Shown here piece after piece: positions 33,962 through 46,312 of a stretch of DNA of 64,000 bases. A program made the position numbers and the translations under genes. Under the pieces are notes generated by a model. That model was not told the origin of the DNA. It saw only the letters and a list, made by a program, of their open reading frames with translations, and searched no databases. Each line of letters begins with the position of its first letter. Position 1 is the stretch's first letter. This DNA is from Zea mays (Eukaryota; Streptophyta; Magnoliopsida; Poales; Poaceae). The DNA lies in the NCBI RefSeq assembly GCF_902167145.1, contig NC_050101.1, positions 131,656,990-131,720,989 on the forward strand. Reading direction: 5' to 3'.

Positions 33962-34785
33962 AGGTGTTTGGCTAACCTTATAGCTAGCTACACGACGACC
34001 TGTGGAGTTGCGTGTGCCGTGGCGTACGTGACAACCTGTTCCTGCGTACACAAGCCATGTGCTAACTGCCATCTATTACAAAGACATGGCGAGATAGTTG
34101 GCGCTGATGAATTCATGCATGGCGGACGCGCGTCGACCGTAACATGGTTCGTATCTACACTGATCGAGTAATTAAGAATGAAGGCAATTATCCGTCGCCA
34201 TGCATGTGAGTTCTCAATGATTTGGGCCGCGCGCGCTACTAGCTGTATATGCATATGCATGATAATGTACGTCCCTATGGTGAGCAGAGGAATTATATTA
34301 TTTCGTAGGTTGCGGCATGCATCTGGTCGTGGCGTAACGTACGTGAACGTTACGAAAGAGAGAGATGCATGTTCTCCGCAGCATTGGCCGGTAGGTTGAC
34401 CGTGGCTTTTGCGCGTCATCGCCCCCCGGCACGACGGACAGTAGTTCGTATGATTTGCTACCGGTTTTCACTGGACAAAAGCTTGCTTACGTTTCTGTAG
34501 CCTATAAGAGATAATTTTACTCAGATCTTTTGCGCGTCATGGCCATTTGGTTTTATTTCGTGTCTATTCAATCTTTTGCTAACAAGGTAGCACATGCTCT
34601 CTACTCTTTATATTACATACACATAGATGTTTAATTCCAGCCGGCCTACAAGAGGTAGTTTACGCAAGAGGGCTGATGACAATTATGCATCAATAACTCT
34701 GGCCTATGGTTGTAGCATAATTATTATGGGTGAGGATCATTGATGGATGTATGATGGCTACAATAAAATTAGAGTTCACTCGGTA
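33962..34785. other. Upstream region of the peroxidase gene, no other gene seen
   Basis: Contains palindrome-rich ATGCAT/GCATGC motifs near 34245-34325. Short frames on both strands have no domain. Confidence 0.4.
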
Positions 34786-35844
34786 AGTCACTACCGGAAT
34801 CCGAGGCTTTGCCGAGTGTTGGCTTCTTTGCCGAGTGCCTTTTGTCGGGCACTCGGCAAAGAAAGCTTTGCCGAGTGCCGCACTCGGTAAAGTTAGGCAC
34901 TCGGCAAAGACAACTTTGCCGAGCGCTGAACACTCGGCACAGAACGGCACTCGGCAAAGACAACTCTGCCGAGTGTCAAACACTCGGCAAAGTGGGCTCT
35001 CGGCAAACGGCCGTCAGCGGCCGTCCCAAAGCTGACGGCCGTTAGTCTTTGCCGAGTGTCATCCGTTGGCTCTCGGCAAAGAGATTCTCTACCGAGTGCC
35101 ACATAGTAGGCACTCGGCAAAGCATACTTTGCCGAGTGTCATCCCTGGACACTCGGCAAAGTATATTTTTATTTTTTTTATTTTGTCTCTCGAAATTTTT
35201 GTGGTATGTTCCTACACTATGTAGACCTACATGTATCATTTGTGGACAATTTTAACAGAGTTTTCAATCGTTAGTAGATTTAGTTCGTTTATTTGAATTT
35301 CTTCGGAAAATTTAGATTTGAACTGTAGGTCACTCGAAACTTGGAAAACCGTGCATGCAAAAATGATATTCATGTTACTTAGCATTAGTTACGACCGATT
35401 CCAGGAGCGGACCGGAAACTTCGAGCAACATGCTCACTAAACATGGCCGTGAACTTGCCATACACATGTTTAAAAATTGTATAAAACACAAACAAAGTCA
35501 AAAAATCCTGAAACTTGTCCACGTGTCATGATATCATATGTACAGGCTGCGATAAAAATTTTAGAATGTTTGGAGAAAGCTGTGGGACACTATTTGTAGA
35601 AACCTAGGAGAACTACACATGAAATCATAGAGTTTCAATGTCTTTACCGAGTGCCAAATGGCACTCGGCAAAGTCTTTGCCGAGTGCCCGACAAAAAGTA
35701 CTCGGCAAAGAAGCTGTTGCCGATGTACAGTTCGCCGAACGTTCTTTGCCGAGTGTTACACTCGGCAAAGCCTTTGCCGAGTGTAAAATAGCCTTTGCCG
35801 TGTGTTTAGAACACACGGCAAAGAAGCTGATTCCGGTAGTGAGT
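34786..35844. mobile_element. Small CACTA element with 3-bp duplication
   Basis: The 1053-bp element at 34789-35841 has perfect 13-bp ends CACTACCGGAATC and is flanked by AGT on both sides (34786-34788; 35842-35844). The outer 350 bp on the left and 200 bp on the right carry many copies, in both orientations, of TTTGCCGAGTG, the subterminal repeats that bind transposase in En/Spm relatives. No transposase is encoded, so it depends on a related element. Confidence 0.93.
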
Positions 35845-35886
35845 GGTTAGTGAAGACTCGGAAATTTATTGACTGCACATTTAGTT

Positions 35887-35946
35887 TGTACAAATTATCG
35901 CGACTATAAATGCCCATGTACAAATTATCGCAACTATAAATGCATG
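35887..35946 (+). repeat. 30-bp tandem duplication
   Basis: Two adjacent units of GTACAAATTATCGC(G/A)ACTATAAATGC with a 30-bp period lie between the CACTA element and the next LTR. Confidence 0.75.
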
Positions 35947-35970
35947 GACATAAAACAATAGTATTCCACC

Positions 35971-36689
35971 TGTTGACGCCTTTTCGGAGCGCCAAATACT
36001 CAAGAAGAACCGGCGGCGGTGCTCGCTGGTTAGGCGCGGACGGTCCGCGGCCTGGGGCCGGACGGTCCGCGACCTGGCGCAGGGGCTAAGGTTTCCTGCC
36101 TGACGACCGGACGGTCCGTGCCCTAGGGGCCGGACGGTCCGCGTGTGCGCAGGGGCGGCGGAAGATCGCCGGCGGCGCCTGGATCTCGCTCCCGGGAGGG
36201 ACCCCGTCGGGGAGGAGAGATCCTAGAGGTTGTCTAGGCTCGGGCCGGCCGACATAGACTCCTCTAATCGGCGTAGAGTCGAAGAGAGGCGAAGAATTTG
36301 AGGATCGAGAGGCTAAACCTAAACTAGACTAGAACTACTCCTAGGATAAAATGCGAAATAGAAGTTGTATTGATTCGATTGATAATTACAAATCGGCCGT
36401 ATACCTCTCTATTTATAGAGGAGGGGGATGGACCCTTTACAAACTAATTTCCGAGCTTTTTTCATGATTTTAGCTAACAACCATAACACAAAACTCGGAA
36501 CCCTAATCTGCTCTGCGCACGCGCGGACCGTCCGACCCCCAGGCGCGGACTGTCCGGACCGTGGACCGTCCGGCCTCAGGGCCGGGCCGTCCGCAAGGCT
36601 CAATTTGGTGCTCAACACCACCTTTGTATCTATGATTTCATACCAAGCTAAGAGGTGTGATTGCAAAATAGCGAGTCACACCATCAACA
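35971..36689 (-). mobile_element. Solo LTR-like sequence without target duplication
   Basis: Bounded by TGTTGACGCC and CCATCAACA (719 bp), GC-rich with several CGGACGGTCCGCG-like repeats. A TATA box on the minus strand (CTCTATAAATAGAG, about 36403-36418) suggests minus orientation. Flanking 5-mers are CCACC and CGAGG and do not match, so it may be a recombinant or a fragment rather than a clean solo LTR. Confidence 0.6.
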
Positions 36690-39060
36690 CGAGGCACATG
36701 TGGCAAAGGATGATATGGTTAATGATACAGGGTCAGACTATGAACCAAATTTAGTGGATTCAATGACAAAGGAGGTTATAAGGTTCTTGGAGCTCCTTGG
36801 AGTTTCAAAAAAGCCACTACACGAACACATAATAGTGTCCACCCTCGCTTTTGTAACCCAACGTATGGTCATCAAGTCCAAGTTTGCATTCTAAGGTAAA
36901 TGTATAAGGAGCTTATCCTTCCGGCAAATCACAAGATGCTCAAAGACATGTAACATTCAAAGAAGTTGCTAAAAGGTCTCTGCATTGCGAAGTGTGTAGC
37001 AAATCGAGGTGTACATTAGGGTTGTGAACATGAGAATGTGATGACCAAGGATCCACATAAGGTACATTGATTGATGCCCCTTGAACATTGTATGAAATTG
37101 TTGCTTGTCTCCAACTATATAGCCAAGCATATGAGATGACAGAAAGGTGTTCACAAGAATGGCAATGTGATGGTATAGCCATCTGCAGGTAATGCATAGA
37201 AGGCTCTGGACAACTTTGACCAAGACTTTGGTAATGACCCGAGTCGCATCGAGTTGGCAAAAGATGGTTTCATGCCTTTTAATGTAACTGCATATTTGTA
37301 CTCATGTTGGTCTATCTTTGCTATTCCATTCTATCTTCTCTTTCAATGAAGTATGATTCATGTTCCTATGCCTCATCATATCTGGCCTAGTTAATCCTAA
37401 AAGAAATCTCCATGCGATGATGCAACCACATTTATCAAAGAGCTGAAAAAGTTATGAGATGGAGTCGAAGCATATATATGACAATTACAAGAAAGAGAAA
37501 TTCACCCATAGAGTTGCTTTTTTGTGGTTGGTGCATGATTTCATGGCATATGGTATCTTTTCTCGATGGAGCTCCATAGCACTTTGACATGTCCAATTTG
37601 TGATAAGGACACAAATTGTTTTCACTTAGAATTTAGTGGGAACATCTATTAATATGACTTCTGTAGATGCTTCCCACCCAAAAATCATGTCTTCATGAGG
37701 TAGAGGAACACATTTAGGAAGAACAATATTGTCACAAAAGAGCCACCAAAGCGTTTAAGCGAGCCAGAAATTGCTGATATGTTGAGTAAACTGGTTCCAA
37801 CTATAGATGGGAAATAGTTAGAAGGTTTTGGAGTGGAGGAAAATTAGCCTCACATATTTGGACTAGGGATCTCCCACACACCAATGCATTGCTTTTGATG
37901 CACAACATTAATGTAATGCACCAGGAGTGTAACATTGGTTAAAGCATTATATGCACATGTATGGATTTCTCAAATACTATGAAGGACAATCTAAAGGCTA
38001 GACAAAACATAACACTACTTTTCTCATCGTACAACACTTGAGCTCAAGGAAGATGGTAGGAAGGCACGTGCTCCATTTTGCCTAAAGCCTAGATAGAAGA
38101 AATAAGTGATGCAATGGTCAAAAAACTTGAAATTTCTTGATGGTTATGGTGCTAGCTTTAGAAGAGCCTTGAATTCAAAGACTACAAACCTAACTAACTT
38201 GTAGAGTTATGATTAGCACATAATCATGTAAAGGCTCCTTGTTATAATGTTTTGTGGGTACTTTCATGATGATGTGTGGAAGGCGCTAGCTAAGTTAAGC
38301 TATTTATATAGTCAGCTTTGTGCAAAGGAAATAAGGAAAGATATGATGGAGAAGTTAGAGAAATAGATACCAGTTCTTATATGGAAGTTCGAGAAAATAT
38401 TCCCTTCGAGATTCTTCAACCCAATGCAATATCTCATTGTTCAACTACCATATGAAGCCAAGGATGGTGGCCTTGTGTAGTATAGGTGGATATATCATGT
38501 TGAAAGAGCCCTAAAGAATCTTAGAAAAATTGTTAACAATAATTCAAGAGTTGAAGGGTGCATCACTAAAGAATTCAAATTTAAAGAGATTGCATGCTTC
38601 ATGAGTCTATACTTTGCACATAAAAATAATGCCATGAAGCCTACATTGTGTTACCATGTAGATGAAGATAACCTTGTAGTGTCCTCAAAATGTTTCAATG
38701 GAAGGGCAAAATTATTTGTGGTTGCACTGCCTACAATTTTGGTCTAGAAGAACGAAAATCTGCTCTACACTATGTGTACACAAATATTGAAGAGATGGAA
38801 CAATTTTTCAGGTAAGATAACTTATCTCACCAAAAAGAAAATCCATTCACTTCTTAATCTACACATATTCTATTTCATTTATTCACAATATTTCCTCCTC
38901 CTGTTAGCGAGTTCGATAAGCCAAACTGGAAGGGGCTGACACCAAGCTACTCAGAGGCATCTAGATGCAATGTGTGTGGATGATATACATAAATGACCTA
39001 ATTTCATCACTTGGTTCCAAGATCATGTAACCATTGGTTCTTGTCTTATAAAACATTTGT
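36690..39060 (+). pseudogene. CACTA (En/Spm type) transposase relic
   Basis: Read through several frames it shows the order expected of TNP2/TNPD-type transposases: ...SKKPLHEH...MAIKSKF-like start, then WKALDNFDQDFGNDPSR... and TAYLYSCWSIFAIPF (about 37195-37330), SPIELLFCGWCMISWHMVSF (37498-37560), and the downstream conserved block MQYLIVQLPYEAKDGGLV...YRWIYHVERAL (38420-38520), ending EFDKPNWKGLTPS and FITWFQDHVT near 39035. Dozens of stops and shifts make it non-functional. It is much larger than, and not part of, the small CACTA element to the left. Confidence 0.8.
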
Positions 39061-39089
39061 CCAATTTTTTAAATATATTACAAGAATTT

Positions 39090-40988
39090 TGTTTGTAGGG
39101 TCGGGATCTAGCCAGGTTGTTGCAACACAGATGAAGTCTGTGTTGGAGACACTGTCTGATCCGTGGGCGCATTTCTGCGCTATTATTGATGGAGGCATAT
39201 GCATCTGGTGGTGTTGCAGCGGCTGCTGCACTATGTAAGTTGTTATTTCTCTCCCTCTTCATCTCTCTTCCTTTTGTTTGATGAAGTCCACATGTGATAG
39301 GTTGCTACTTTTGCTGAACAAGTGTCGTCTGGGGCGCTAGTGCACCTCGCGACCTCATAGCTACATTCTAATAAGAAACGACTAGAGGACAAAGTTGAGT
39401 GTCTTCGGACGCAAAATACAGAAGCTATCAAGGATAAGTCTGCTGCTGAGAACAAAAGTCATAACCTTTTGGACAAGGTCGGATTTCTTGAGAAGGAGAA
39501 TGAGGGGCTAACCATTAGTTGGGCGAGCTGAAGGATCTCGTGGCTAAGTCGCAAACGGAGGCCCAGACCGCCTGAGAGCACGTTGCTGCATTGGAGCTAG
39601 AGGCATAGAATGCGAGGACTTATCATGATAAGGTGGAGGCTACCACGTGGGCCGGCATGGACCGGGCACATGCTTTTTTGCTAACGCCTATCACGACTTG
39701 GGTGTTGAGACAGCCCCCTTCGACAGATCTGGAGGGGAGGTTGGGACTTGCTTCCTTAGTTGGTTGCAGGAGGAGTTGGAGTCCCTCCCGTCTATCACGA
39801 TGGGCCTCATATGTCCTACGCCTCCCTTGTTACATGCGAAGGCGTTGCAAATGCTCTATCCCACGAAGGCTGTCGGCACTTCAAAGATTTTGACCAAGGC
39901 AACGAGGACCTCGACCGGGAAGTGTTCTAGGTCGAAGACGATGTGCTAAAGCGGTCTGCTAGGACACTGTATGACCGGATGTGGGGGCCGCATGGTCGCA
40001 CTGTTGTTAGGGAAAGGGTTGTTCGTGCGTTTGAGTAGGTGAAGGCCTTTACTCTGGTTGGGGGTAGGAAACTGTGTTTACATCTATGATTTCTAATGCT
40101 ATGTTGTTTTCTTGCCGCAGGCATTGAGGGACAAGGAGATTGAGAACCTGGCTGGCCTGGAGGGCTCCCTGACCACCCAGGACAGTGGTGGGTGCGGAGG
40201 AGCAATTGTCCCATGCGGAAGCCAGCCACGTCGATCCTAGCGAGACAGGGACTTCGTGCCCTTCTGCTAATGAGTAGGTGTAATAGGAGTAGACTTTCTG
40301 AGTGGTGGTACTTATGGTGTACACTGATACTAAAATTGGTTACTGCGCAGGTTCCGGGACTGGGCCTGCGCAGATAAATTTGGCTCCTCAGACAAGGGGA
40401 AGGAAATCATTAGGGTTGCCGAATGTGTCACGTTGTTGACTCGCTGGAGTTCGTCTGAGTAGCAGCGAGGACTCTGGGCTTGGCTCGTGGTCGTCAGATA
40501 GCGAGGGGTGGTTGAGTCCCTTCGCGAAGATGGACGAAAAGTCCTCTGAAGAGGACATAGATTTTTTTGTTGCATTGGATGTTGCGTCTAGGGTAGAAGC
40601 TGGAGTGAATCAGGGGCTCTCGTCTAGGGCCCCGATACCAGCGACAAAGGGCAAAAGGAATCATGTTGGTATTCCGAAACGAAGGTTGGGAAGTGTCGAT
40701 GCGTCTGCGCATGGTGGCAAGGGCGGTCGCAGACGGTGGCGTATGGGACTTGGCGGACCTCGCTCGCAAGTTTTGCTCTACGAGGCGTTGGGCATGTCGC
40801 CTTTGCGCCTTCATGAAGGAGAGAGGGTGCGGTCGGAAGAGGGACCTCGTCGGATTGTGCTAGCACAGACGACTGAAGGGGGTTTCGAGGAACCGGAGCT
40901 TATGACGCTCTTTAAAGTTGAAGAGCTCGAGCTTATGTTGTTTAATTTTCGGGAGGCCAGTCTTATTCTTAAGGAGGAGCCTTTGTAA
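39090..40988 (+). pseudogene. Coiled-coil coding relic antisense to a gypsy element
   Basis: Plus-strand frames with stops encode an extended coiled coil (KKRLEDKVECLRTQNTEAIK..., about 39370-39620), a segment WAGMDRAHAFLL...YHDLGVETAPF (39640-39720), ...LPSITMGLICPTPPLL and, further on, a 158-codon acidic and basic stretch (40512-40988). It lies 3' of, and opposite to, the minus-strand integrase fragment at 41600-41995. This is the same arrangement as the antisense genes of elements A and B. Homology to those genes could not be confirmed by eye. It may be a diverged third member. Confidence 0.5.
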
Positions 40989-41119
40989 CCCTAAAGGATA
41001 CAATTTGTGTATTGTCGTTGCTTGGCAATTTTTTTAAAGCGGAACGCTGCCCTCGCCCACCTTCGCTGAGCGACAACTATATTGCTTTTTGGTGACTGGT
41101 GAATGTGTTCGCACACTTT

Positions 41120-41400
41120 TTATGCTAATCTGCCTGCACCCTTAGACGACTTTTGTTCAGAATATTTGCGTCTGCTAGGACGACTTCGCACGTTTGTTGT
41201 GTGTATCCGACTACACCCTTAGGTGACCTTTGCTCGGATGTATACTGACTTCGCACGTTTTCTGTGCGTATCCGACTGCACCCTTATACGACTTTTTCTT
41301 GGATGTATTCTGACTTCACATGTTTTCTATGCGTATCTGCCTGTACCCTTAGGCGTCTTTTGCTCGGATGTATATTGTCGCCAACGACGGTTTGCCTCGC
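41120..41400 (-). repeat. About 62-bp tandem repeat, four diverged units
   Basis: Each unit contains GCGTATCYGMCTGYACCCTTA and TTGCTYGGATGTATA. It lies between the integrase fragment and the antisense coiled-coil relic, at the same relative position as the minisatellite of B. Confidence 0.75.
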
Positions 41401-41599
41401 GCCGTTGGTGACTTCGCTTAGTGTCGAATGTCGAAGGCTATTGTAAGGGCTTTGTTCGACTTCTGATGGAGGAATGTTCCATTTTTATTATAACATGGCT
41501 CGACCTCATTAAAAAGCCCGCTCCTCTTTGCGAGGAAAAAGAGTACGTGCCTGAATGCAGAGTGTGTGTGTTATAAGGGCACGAAGGCACTACCGGACG

Positions 41600-41995
41600 C
41601 CTTACAGGTAGTATTTCCGTAAGTTGACTACATTCGATGAGTGGTCGAGGTCTACGCCAGCTTGGCTCGTGAGCCTGTAGGAGTTTGGCGACGTCTTTTT
41701 CTTGACTATGAATGGGCCTTTTCATTTTGGTTTGAGCTTGCCCTTCAATTATGTTAGTACCATTCTAGTGAGGACGATGTCTCCTTTTTGAAATTCTTTA
41801 GTGACGGCGGTTTTATCTCGCCAACTTTTTGTTGCTTTATGGTATTTGTTTAGGGCATCGAGGGCATGAGCCCGGGATTCAGTTGTATTTAGTCCTCAAA
41901 GCACTTCAGGTAACTGGTCTGCCCACTTGTCCTTCTTGTCCTCGATGAGTCTTTTCTTAAATGATGTAAAGATCTTTTCTTTTGTTCGTCCGCTC
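41600..41995 (-). pseudogene. pol: Ty3/gypsy integrase C-terminal fragment
   Basis: On the minus strand it encodes, with stops, ...WADQLPEVL-stop-GLNTTESRA, then FQKGDIVLTRMV and LKGKLKPK-stop-KGPFIV...NSYRLTSQAGVDLDHS...NLRKYY. This is the end of the integrase core and the C-terminal domain of a gypsy polyprotein. The rest of pol is absent to the right, so the element (E) is truncated. Confidence 0.78.
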
Positions 41996-41999
41996 TACA

Positions 42000-42591
42000 A
42001 CTTTGTTGGACAATAGAAGTGTACCTGAAACGCACTTGTTTGTGCTGAAGTGAAGATTAAATGAGGATCTCGCACATAATAGACCCTCGACCCCAACCCC
42101 GAACCCCTCAGGAATCATATCATTCTGACTTTTCATTCGCGCGCCGGCGCCGTTTGTGGCCGAAACAATGCTGAGATCCGTGTTTTTTCTATCAGAAGGA
42201 AAAGGTGTTTTTCATACAACCAGCAAGTAGCCATGGAGGTAGCGTTGTAATCGATATCCAGCAAACCACAGCAGGCAGCCCGTTAACGACCTAGCAATCT
42301 TGAATTGATGCGTACGATGTCACACACACGCGCGCGCGCGGACGCATTCGACAATGCAGAGAGAACAACATTTTGGGCATATATCGCCGGACCTGCTAGA
42401 TTCATTCGTTCGTACACCTGTGGGAAAAAAAGGTTGAATATTATCCTCTAGCTTTTCTCCGTCCTTTTCTTGGAGACATCGATGCATGCTGCCTTGTTTG
42501 GTACTAATTAAACAAAAAATGTTCGCCAAACTGGCCGATAAATAGCTCTTGTGTACGGAGACGTGCTTTGCAACGGAAAAGCAATGCAATA
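42000..42591. other. Upstream region of the second protease gene
   Basis: No domain found. Includes a short CA/CG microsatellite at 42319-42340. Confidence 0.45.
42319..42340 (+). repeat. (CA)n-(CG)n microsatellite
   Basis: Alternating purine-pyrimidine run of about 22 bp (five CA then six CG steps), about 250 bp before the second protease gene. Such tracts can adopt left-handed DNA and are length-variable. Confidence 0.8.
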
Positions 42592-44093
42592 ATGGCTTCT
42601 TCCCATATGCTTCTGTGCGTCCTTCTTCTATGCAGCTACAGTTTGACTGCACTTGGAGGAGGCAATGAGCAGCACGGCTTTGTTGTGGTGCCAACAACAA
42701 CAGGCACGTCTACGTCATCCAATCCAGCGTGCTCACCTGCACCACAGGGTAATACTCAAATTAAGTTTTGGCGCCCGGGCGGCGTTAAGCAGGTTTCAGA
42801 CTTAACTCTGTAGTGGTGCTATTTTTGTCAGTGACTTCTGATCCCAACCGTGCGTCCATGCCGCTGGCGCACCGGCACGGACCATGCGCGCCGGCCACTA
42901 CTAGTAGCTGGCCGTCCCTAGCCGAGAGGCTTCGCAGGGACCGCGCCCGCAGGGACCATATCACGCGCAAGGCCAAGGCATCAGGGCGCACGACCACGCT
43001 GTCCGACGTGAGTATCCCGACGTCCCTCGGCGCCGCGGTGGACTCGCTGGAGTACGTCGTCACGCTGGGCATCGGCACGCCGGCCGTCCAGCAGACGGTG
43101 CTCATCGACACAGGCAGCGACCTGTCGTGGGTGCAGTGCAAGCCCTGCAACTCCTCGTCGTGCTACCCGCAGAAGGACCCCCTGTACGACCCGACCGCGT
43201 CGTCCACGTACGCGCCCGTCCCGTGCGACTCCAAGGCGTGCAAGGACCTCGTGCCTGACGCCTACGACCATGGCTGCACCAACTCCAGCGGCACCTCCCT
43301 GTGCCAGTACGGGATCGAGTACGGCAACAGGGACACCACGGTTGGGGTGTACAGCACGGAGACGCTCACGCTGAGCCCACAGGTTTCCGTCAAGGACTTC
43401 GGCTTCGGCTGCGGCTTGGTCCAGCAAGGCACGTTCGACCTGTTCGACGGCCTCCTCGGGCTCGGCGGCGCGCCCGAGTCACTCGTCTCGCAGACGGCGG
43501 AGACGTACGGCGGCGCCTTCTCGTACTGCCTCCCGCCGGGGAACAGCACCACGGGGTTCCTCGCGCTCGGCGCACCGACCAACAACAACGACACGGCGGG
43601 GTTCCTCTTCACGCCGCTCCACAGCTTGCCGGAGCAGGCCACGTTCTACTTGGTCAACCTCACCGGCGTCAGCGTCGGAGGGAAGCCGCTCGACATACCG
43701 CCGACCGTGCTCTCTGGAGGCATGATCATAGACTCCGGCACCATCATCACGGGGCTGCCGGACACGGCCTACTCGGCGCTCCGGACGGCCTTCCGGACCG
43801 CCATGTCCGCGTACCCGCTCTTGCCACCCAACAACGACGACGTGCTTGACACGTGCTACAACTTCACCGGCATCGCCAACGTGACGGTGCCGACCGTCGC
43901 CCTCACGTTCGACGGCGGCGCCACGATCGACCTCGACGTGCCTTCGGGGGTTCTCATCCAAGACTGCCTCGCGTTCGCCGGAGGGGCCTCGGATGGAGAT
44001 GTCGGAATCATTGGCAATGTCAACCAGCGCACCTTCGAGGTGCTCTACGATTCTGGCCGCGGACACGTCGGATTCCGGCCAGGCGCTTGCTAA
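42592..44093 (+). CDS. Nepenthesin-type aspartic protease (second copy), two exons
   Basis: Exons 42592-42748 and 42832-44093 (donor ACAGG|GTAATA, acceptor TTGTCAG|TG, phase 1) give 472 residues. Start ATG 42592 (ATAATGGCT) leads straight into a hydrophobic signal peptide (residues 5-20). A short pro-region contains HRHGPCAP. Catalytic motifs are IDTGSDLSW (Asp about 145) and IDSGTI (Asp about 353), both intact, and the protein ends in Cys. It belongs to the same A1B family as the gene at 28531, with the same exon layout and phase but quite different sequence, so it is probably an older tandem duplicate. The role could be in defence or protein turnover in the apoplast; the substrate is unknown. 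Confidence 0.92.
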
Positions 44094-44275
44094 GTGCTGT
44101 TGCTGTTGTCTTTCAAAATCTCACAGTCGTTGCCATCGCAGCTGCAATAATGGATGATCGGAATAATGATGTACTTCTATTTTATATGTGGTTCGAAAAT
44201 TGCAAACGTAAGATCTCACTGTCAATTTAATTAAAACAATTCTAAAAAAATATTAAATTTATTCAATGGTGCATA
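44094..44275. other. 3' flank of the second protease gene
   Basis: Probable 3' UTR, AT-rich, without other features. Confidence 0.4.
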
Positions 44276-45066
44276 TTGCTTTTAGGGCGTATGAGTACGG
44301 ATGGAATCGGTTAGGATAAACTTTTCTTGTTTTCATTTTTATATTTTTATTTGCAAATGGATTCGGTATCAGAATTATCGGAGATGGGATGGGTCACGAG
44401 ATTATATTGCGAGATGACAAAAATGGATCGAAAATCGGAAAGATAAAACAAAAACACTGTCCACATCATACATAATTTCATCAATGAGCAACAACTATAT
44501 AGCAATAATATATTAATATGAGTAACATAATTACATAATGATAGATTGATAATAGGTCTATAAAACATATAACAAGTCAATATCAATGTACATTAATTAA
44601 GTAGACTTGCACAAGCACATTGTGGTTCACAAAACTCAACCACACATAACACAATAACTCAAGCTAAAAAATAATATTCTACAACTACATATCAAAGCTT
44701 ATTGGTCACCCATGACTTTAGGATCACTGTCAATATATTTGTTTTCTTCATCATCTTGCTCCTGGTACTTTCCATCTATCTTTAGCATTTTATAATTTTG
44801 CATATAGGAACACAGGATATAATTTTGCATACGGAAATATGGGATACATCACGTGGGTTGGGTAGTGGGATGTTAACAACATAAAAACGGGATAAATCAT
44901 ATTTGAATACAGTATAATCCCGTATTAATACGGGATATACGAAAATGATCGAGACATGGCCTAAATCGTTTTCGTTCCAAATTTGTTTTTCTCATCCTGT
45001 TTTTCGTACCGAATTTGAGCAGGATAAATATAAAAATCAGTGTAGAACAGAACGGGATTTGTATTC
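44276..45066. mobile_element. Degenerate hAT-like element
   Basis: The interior carries repeated GGATACGGGAT and CGGGATAAA motifs, and both sides resemble the gapped ends of grass hAT relatives (GGATGGAATCGG...; ...GAGCAGGATAAATATAAAAATC). Exact ends and duplications could not be placed. Confidence 0.35.
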
Positions 45067-46312
45067 AATGATGACATGCAGAGTGTGGGTGTGTATTTAT
45101 ATATATATGAAACATTCTTAATAAAAATACAAAATAAGGGTGGCTATATAAGCACGTAAGAACTCAATTCAATTTCAGAGAAAACTTTAAATCATCACAC
45201 CCGAATTAGGGTTTGGAAGCACAGTCTTGGGCGCAAAACTTCATCTTAATCCTCCATCATAGGAATCAGCCATGCATACCCATGTCCGGCCAGGCGGCCA
45301 GCATCTTCTGTTACCTACATTGTTCAGACAAACTGTTAGGACCATGATATATGTATGATCTGACAAGAAAATACTAATTTCCCCCCTTTTATTTAATACA
45401 TTGTCTGCCGCTACCTCAAGCCATGGACCCAAGAGTTCCAACTTTCAACAGATGGCCCACATATAGTAAAAGCCCAGCAACAAGCAAAAAGGGCTGCATA
45501 GATGACAACTTAATCAATAATTGGATGCATAGCATATTAACTAAATATAAAATGGCTGCAGATGTGCCTTTCCTGTGTCACAAAAGAAAGCATGTCTTTG
45601 CTGTTGAACATGCTCTCAGGACCCCCTATTGTGACACAGCAGCAATGATGAATACAAAAAAAACGTGATACTAACGAAGAACAATATAACCGATCATAGC
45701 CTTGTGGAATGTTGCTGTTATATTACCCGTAGGTGACAAAGGGTTCAACCACAAGAAGCCTCTTCAGTGTCCGTCGTAGCTTCCTCAAGACCTTCCTGAT
45801 GTGCGGACGCTAATCCATGGAGCAGGGAGAAAGGGGCGAGGGGCAGCAAGCCGAGTCGTCGCGAATACAGCCAGGGGAGGGGGTGGTCGCGACTGGATCG
45901 CCCGAGCAGCGAGCAAGCACACTCATGATTGTTATCGTGAATTACATTTTCCGAGCCCACAAATCTGTACATCTTAACAAGCACATGTGTAACCTTTTAT
46001 TCAAACTTTCCAGCGTAATTTGTTATCGTGAATTACCCTAGAAAAGTTACATAAAAAAGCACACTCATGATTGTTAAAATGCACAGCAGCAATTTAGTAA
46101 TACTGGCAAATATTACAACATACTATTACAAAAATGCGTTTCCTTCTCAGAAATAAAAAAACATCCCGAGAAACCTGACTAAATTTGCGACTGAGTCATT
46201 TCTTTTGTATATCAGGCTATAGTTGTACAAGAGTGGAAGTGAAATTTGAAACGAGAGATGAGGAATTGAGGATTAAGCTGCTGGAGATAGCCTTGGTGAA
46301 GGCAAAACCATC
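45067..46312. other. Region downstream of the phosphatase gene, nothing certain
   Basis: May contain part of the phosphatase 3' UTR (nearest 300 bp). A GC-rich patch at 45770-45910 and several short frames show no domain. Confidence 0.35.

Noticed and set aside
34240..34330. ATGCAT/GCATGC palindromes near the peroxidase as RY regulatory elements
   Set aside because: Short motifs frequent by chance; no supporting context.
43301..43849. 182-codon frame in the second protease
   Set aside because: Alternative frame of a real exon; composition typical of GC-rich shadows.
45241..45441. Possible extra exon downstream of the phosphatase
   Set aside because: No homology recognised and the phosphatase already ends in a full-length C-terminus at 46313.
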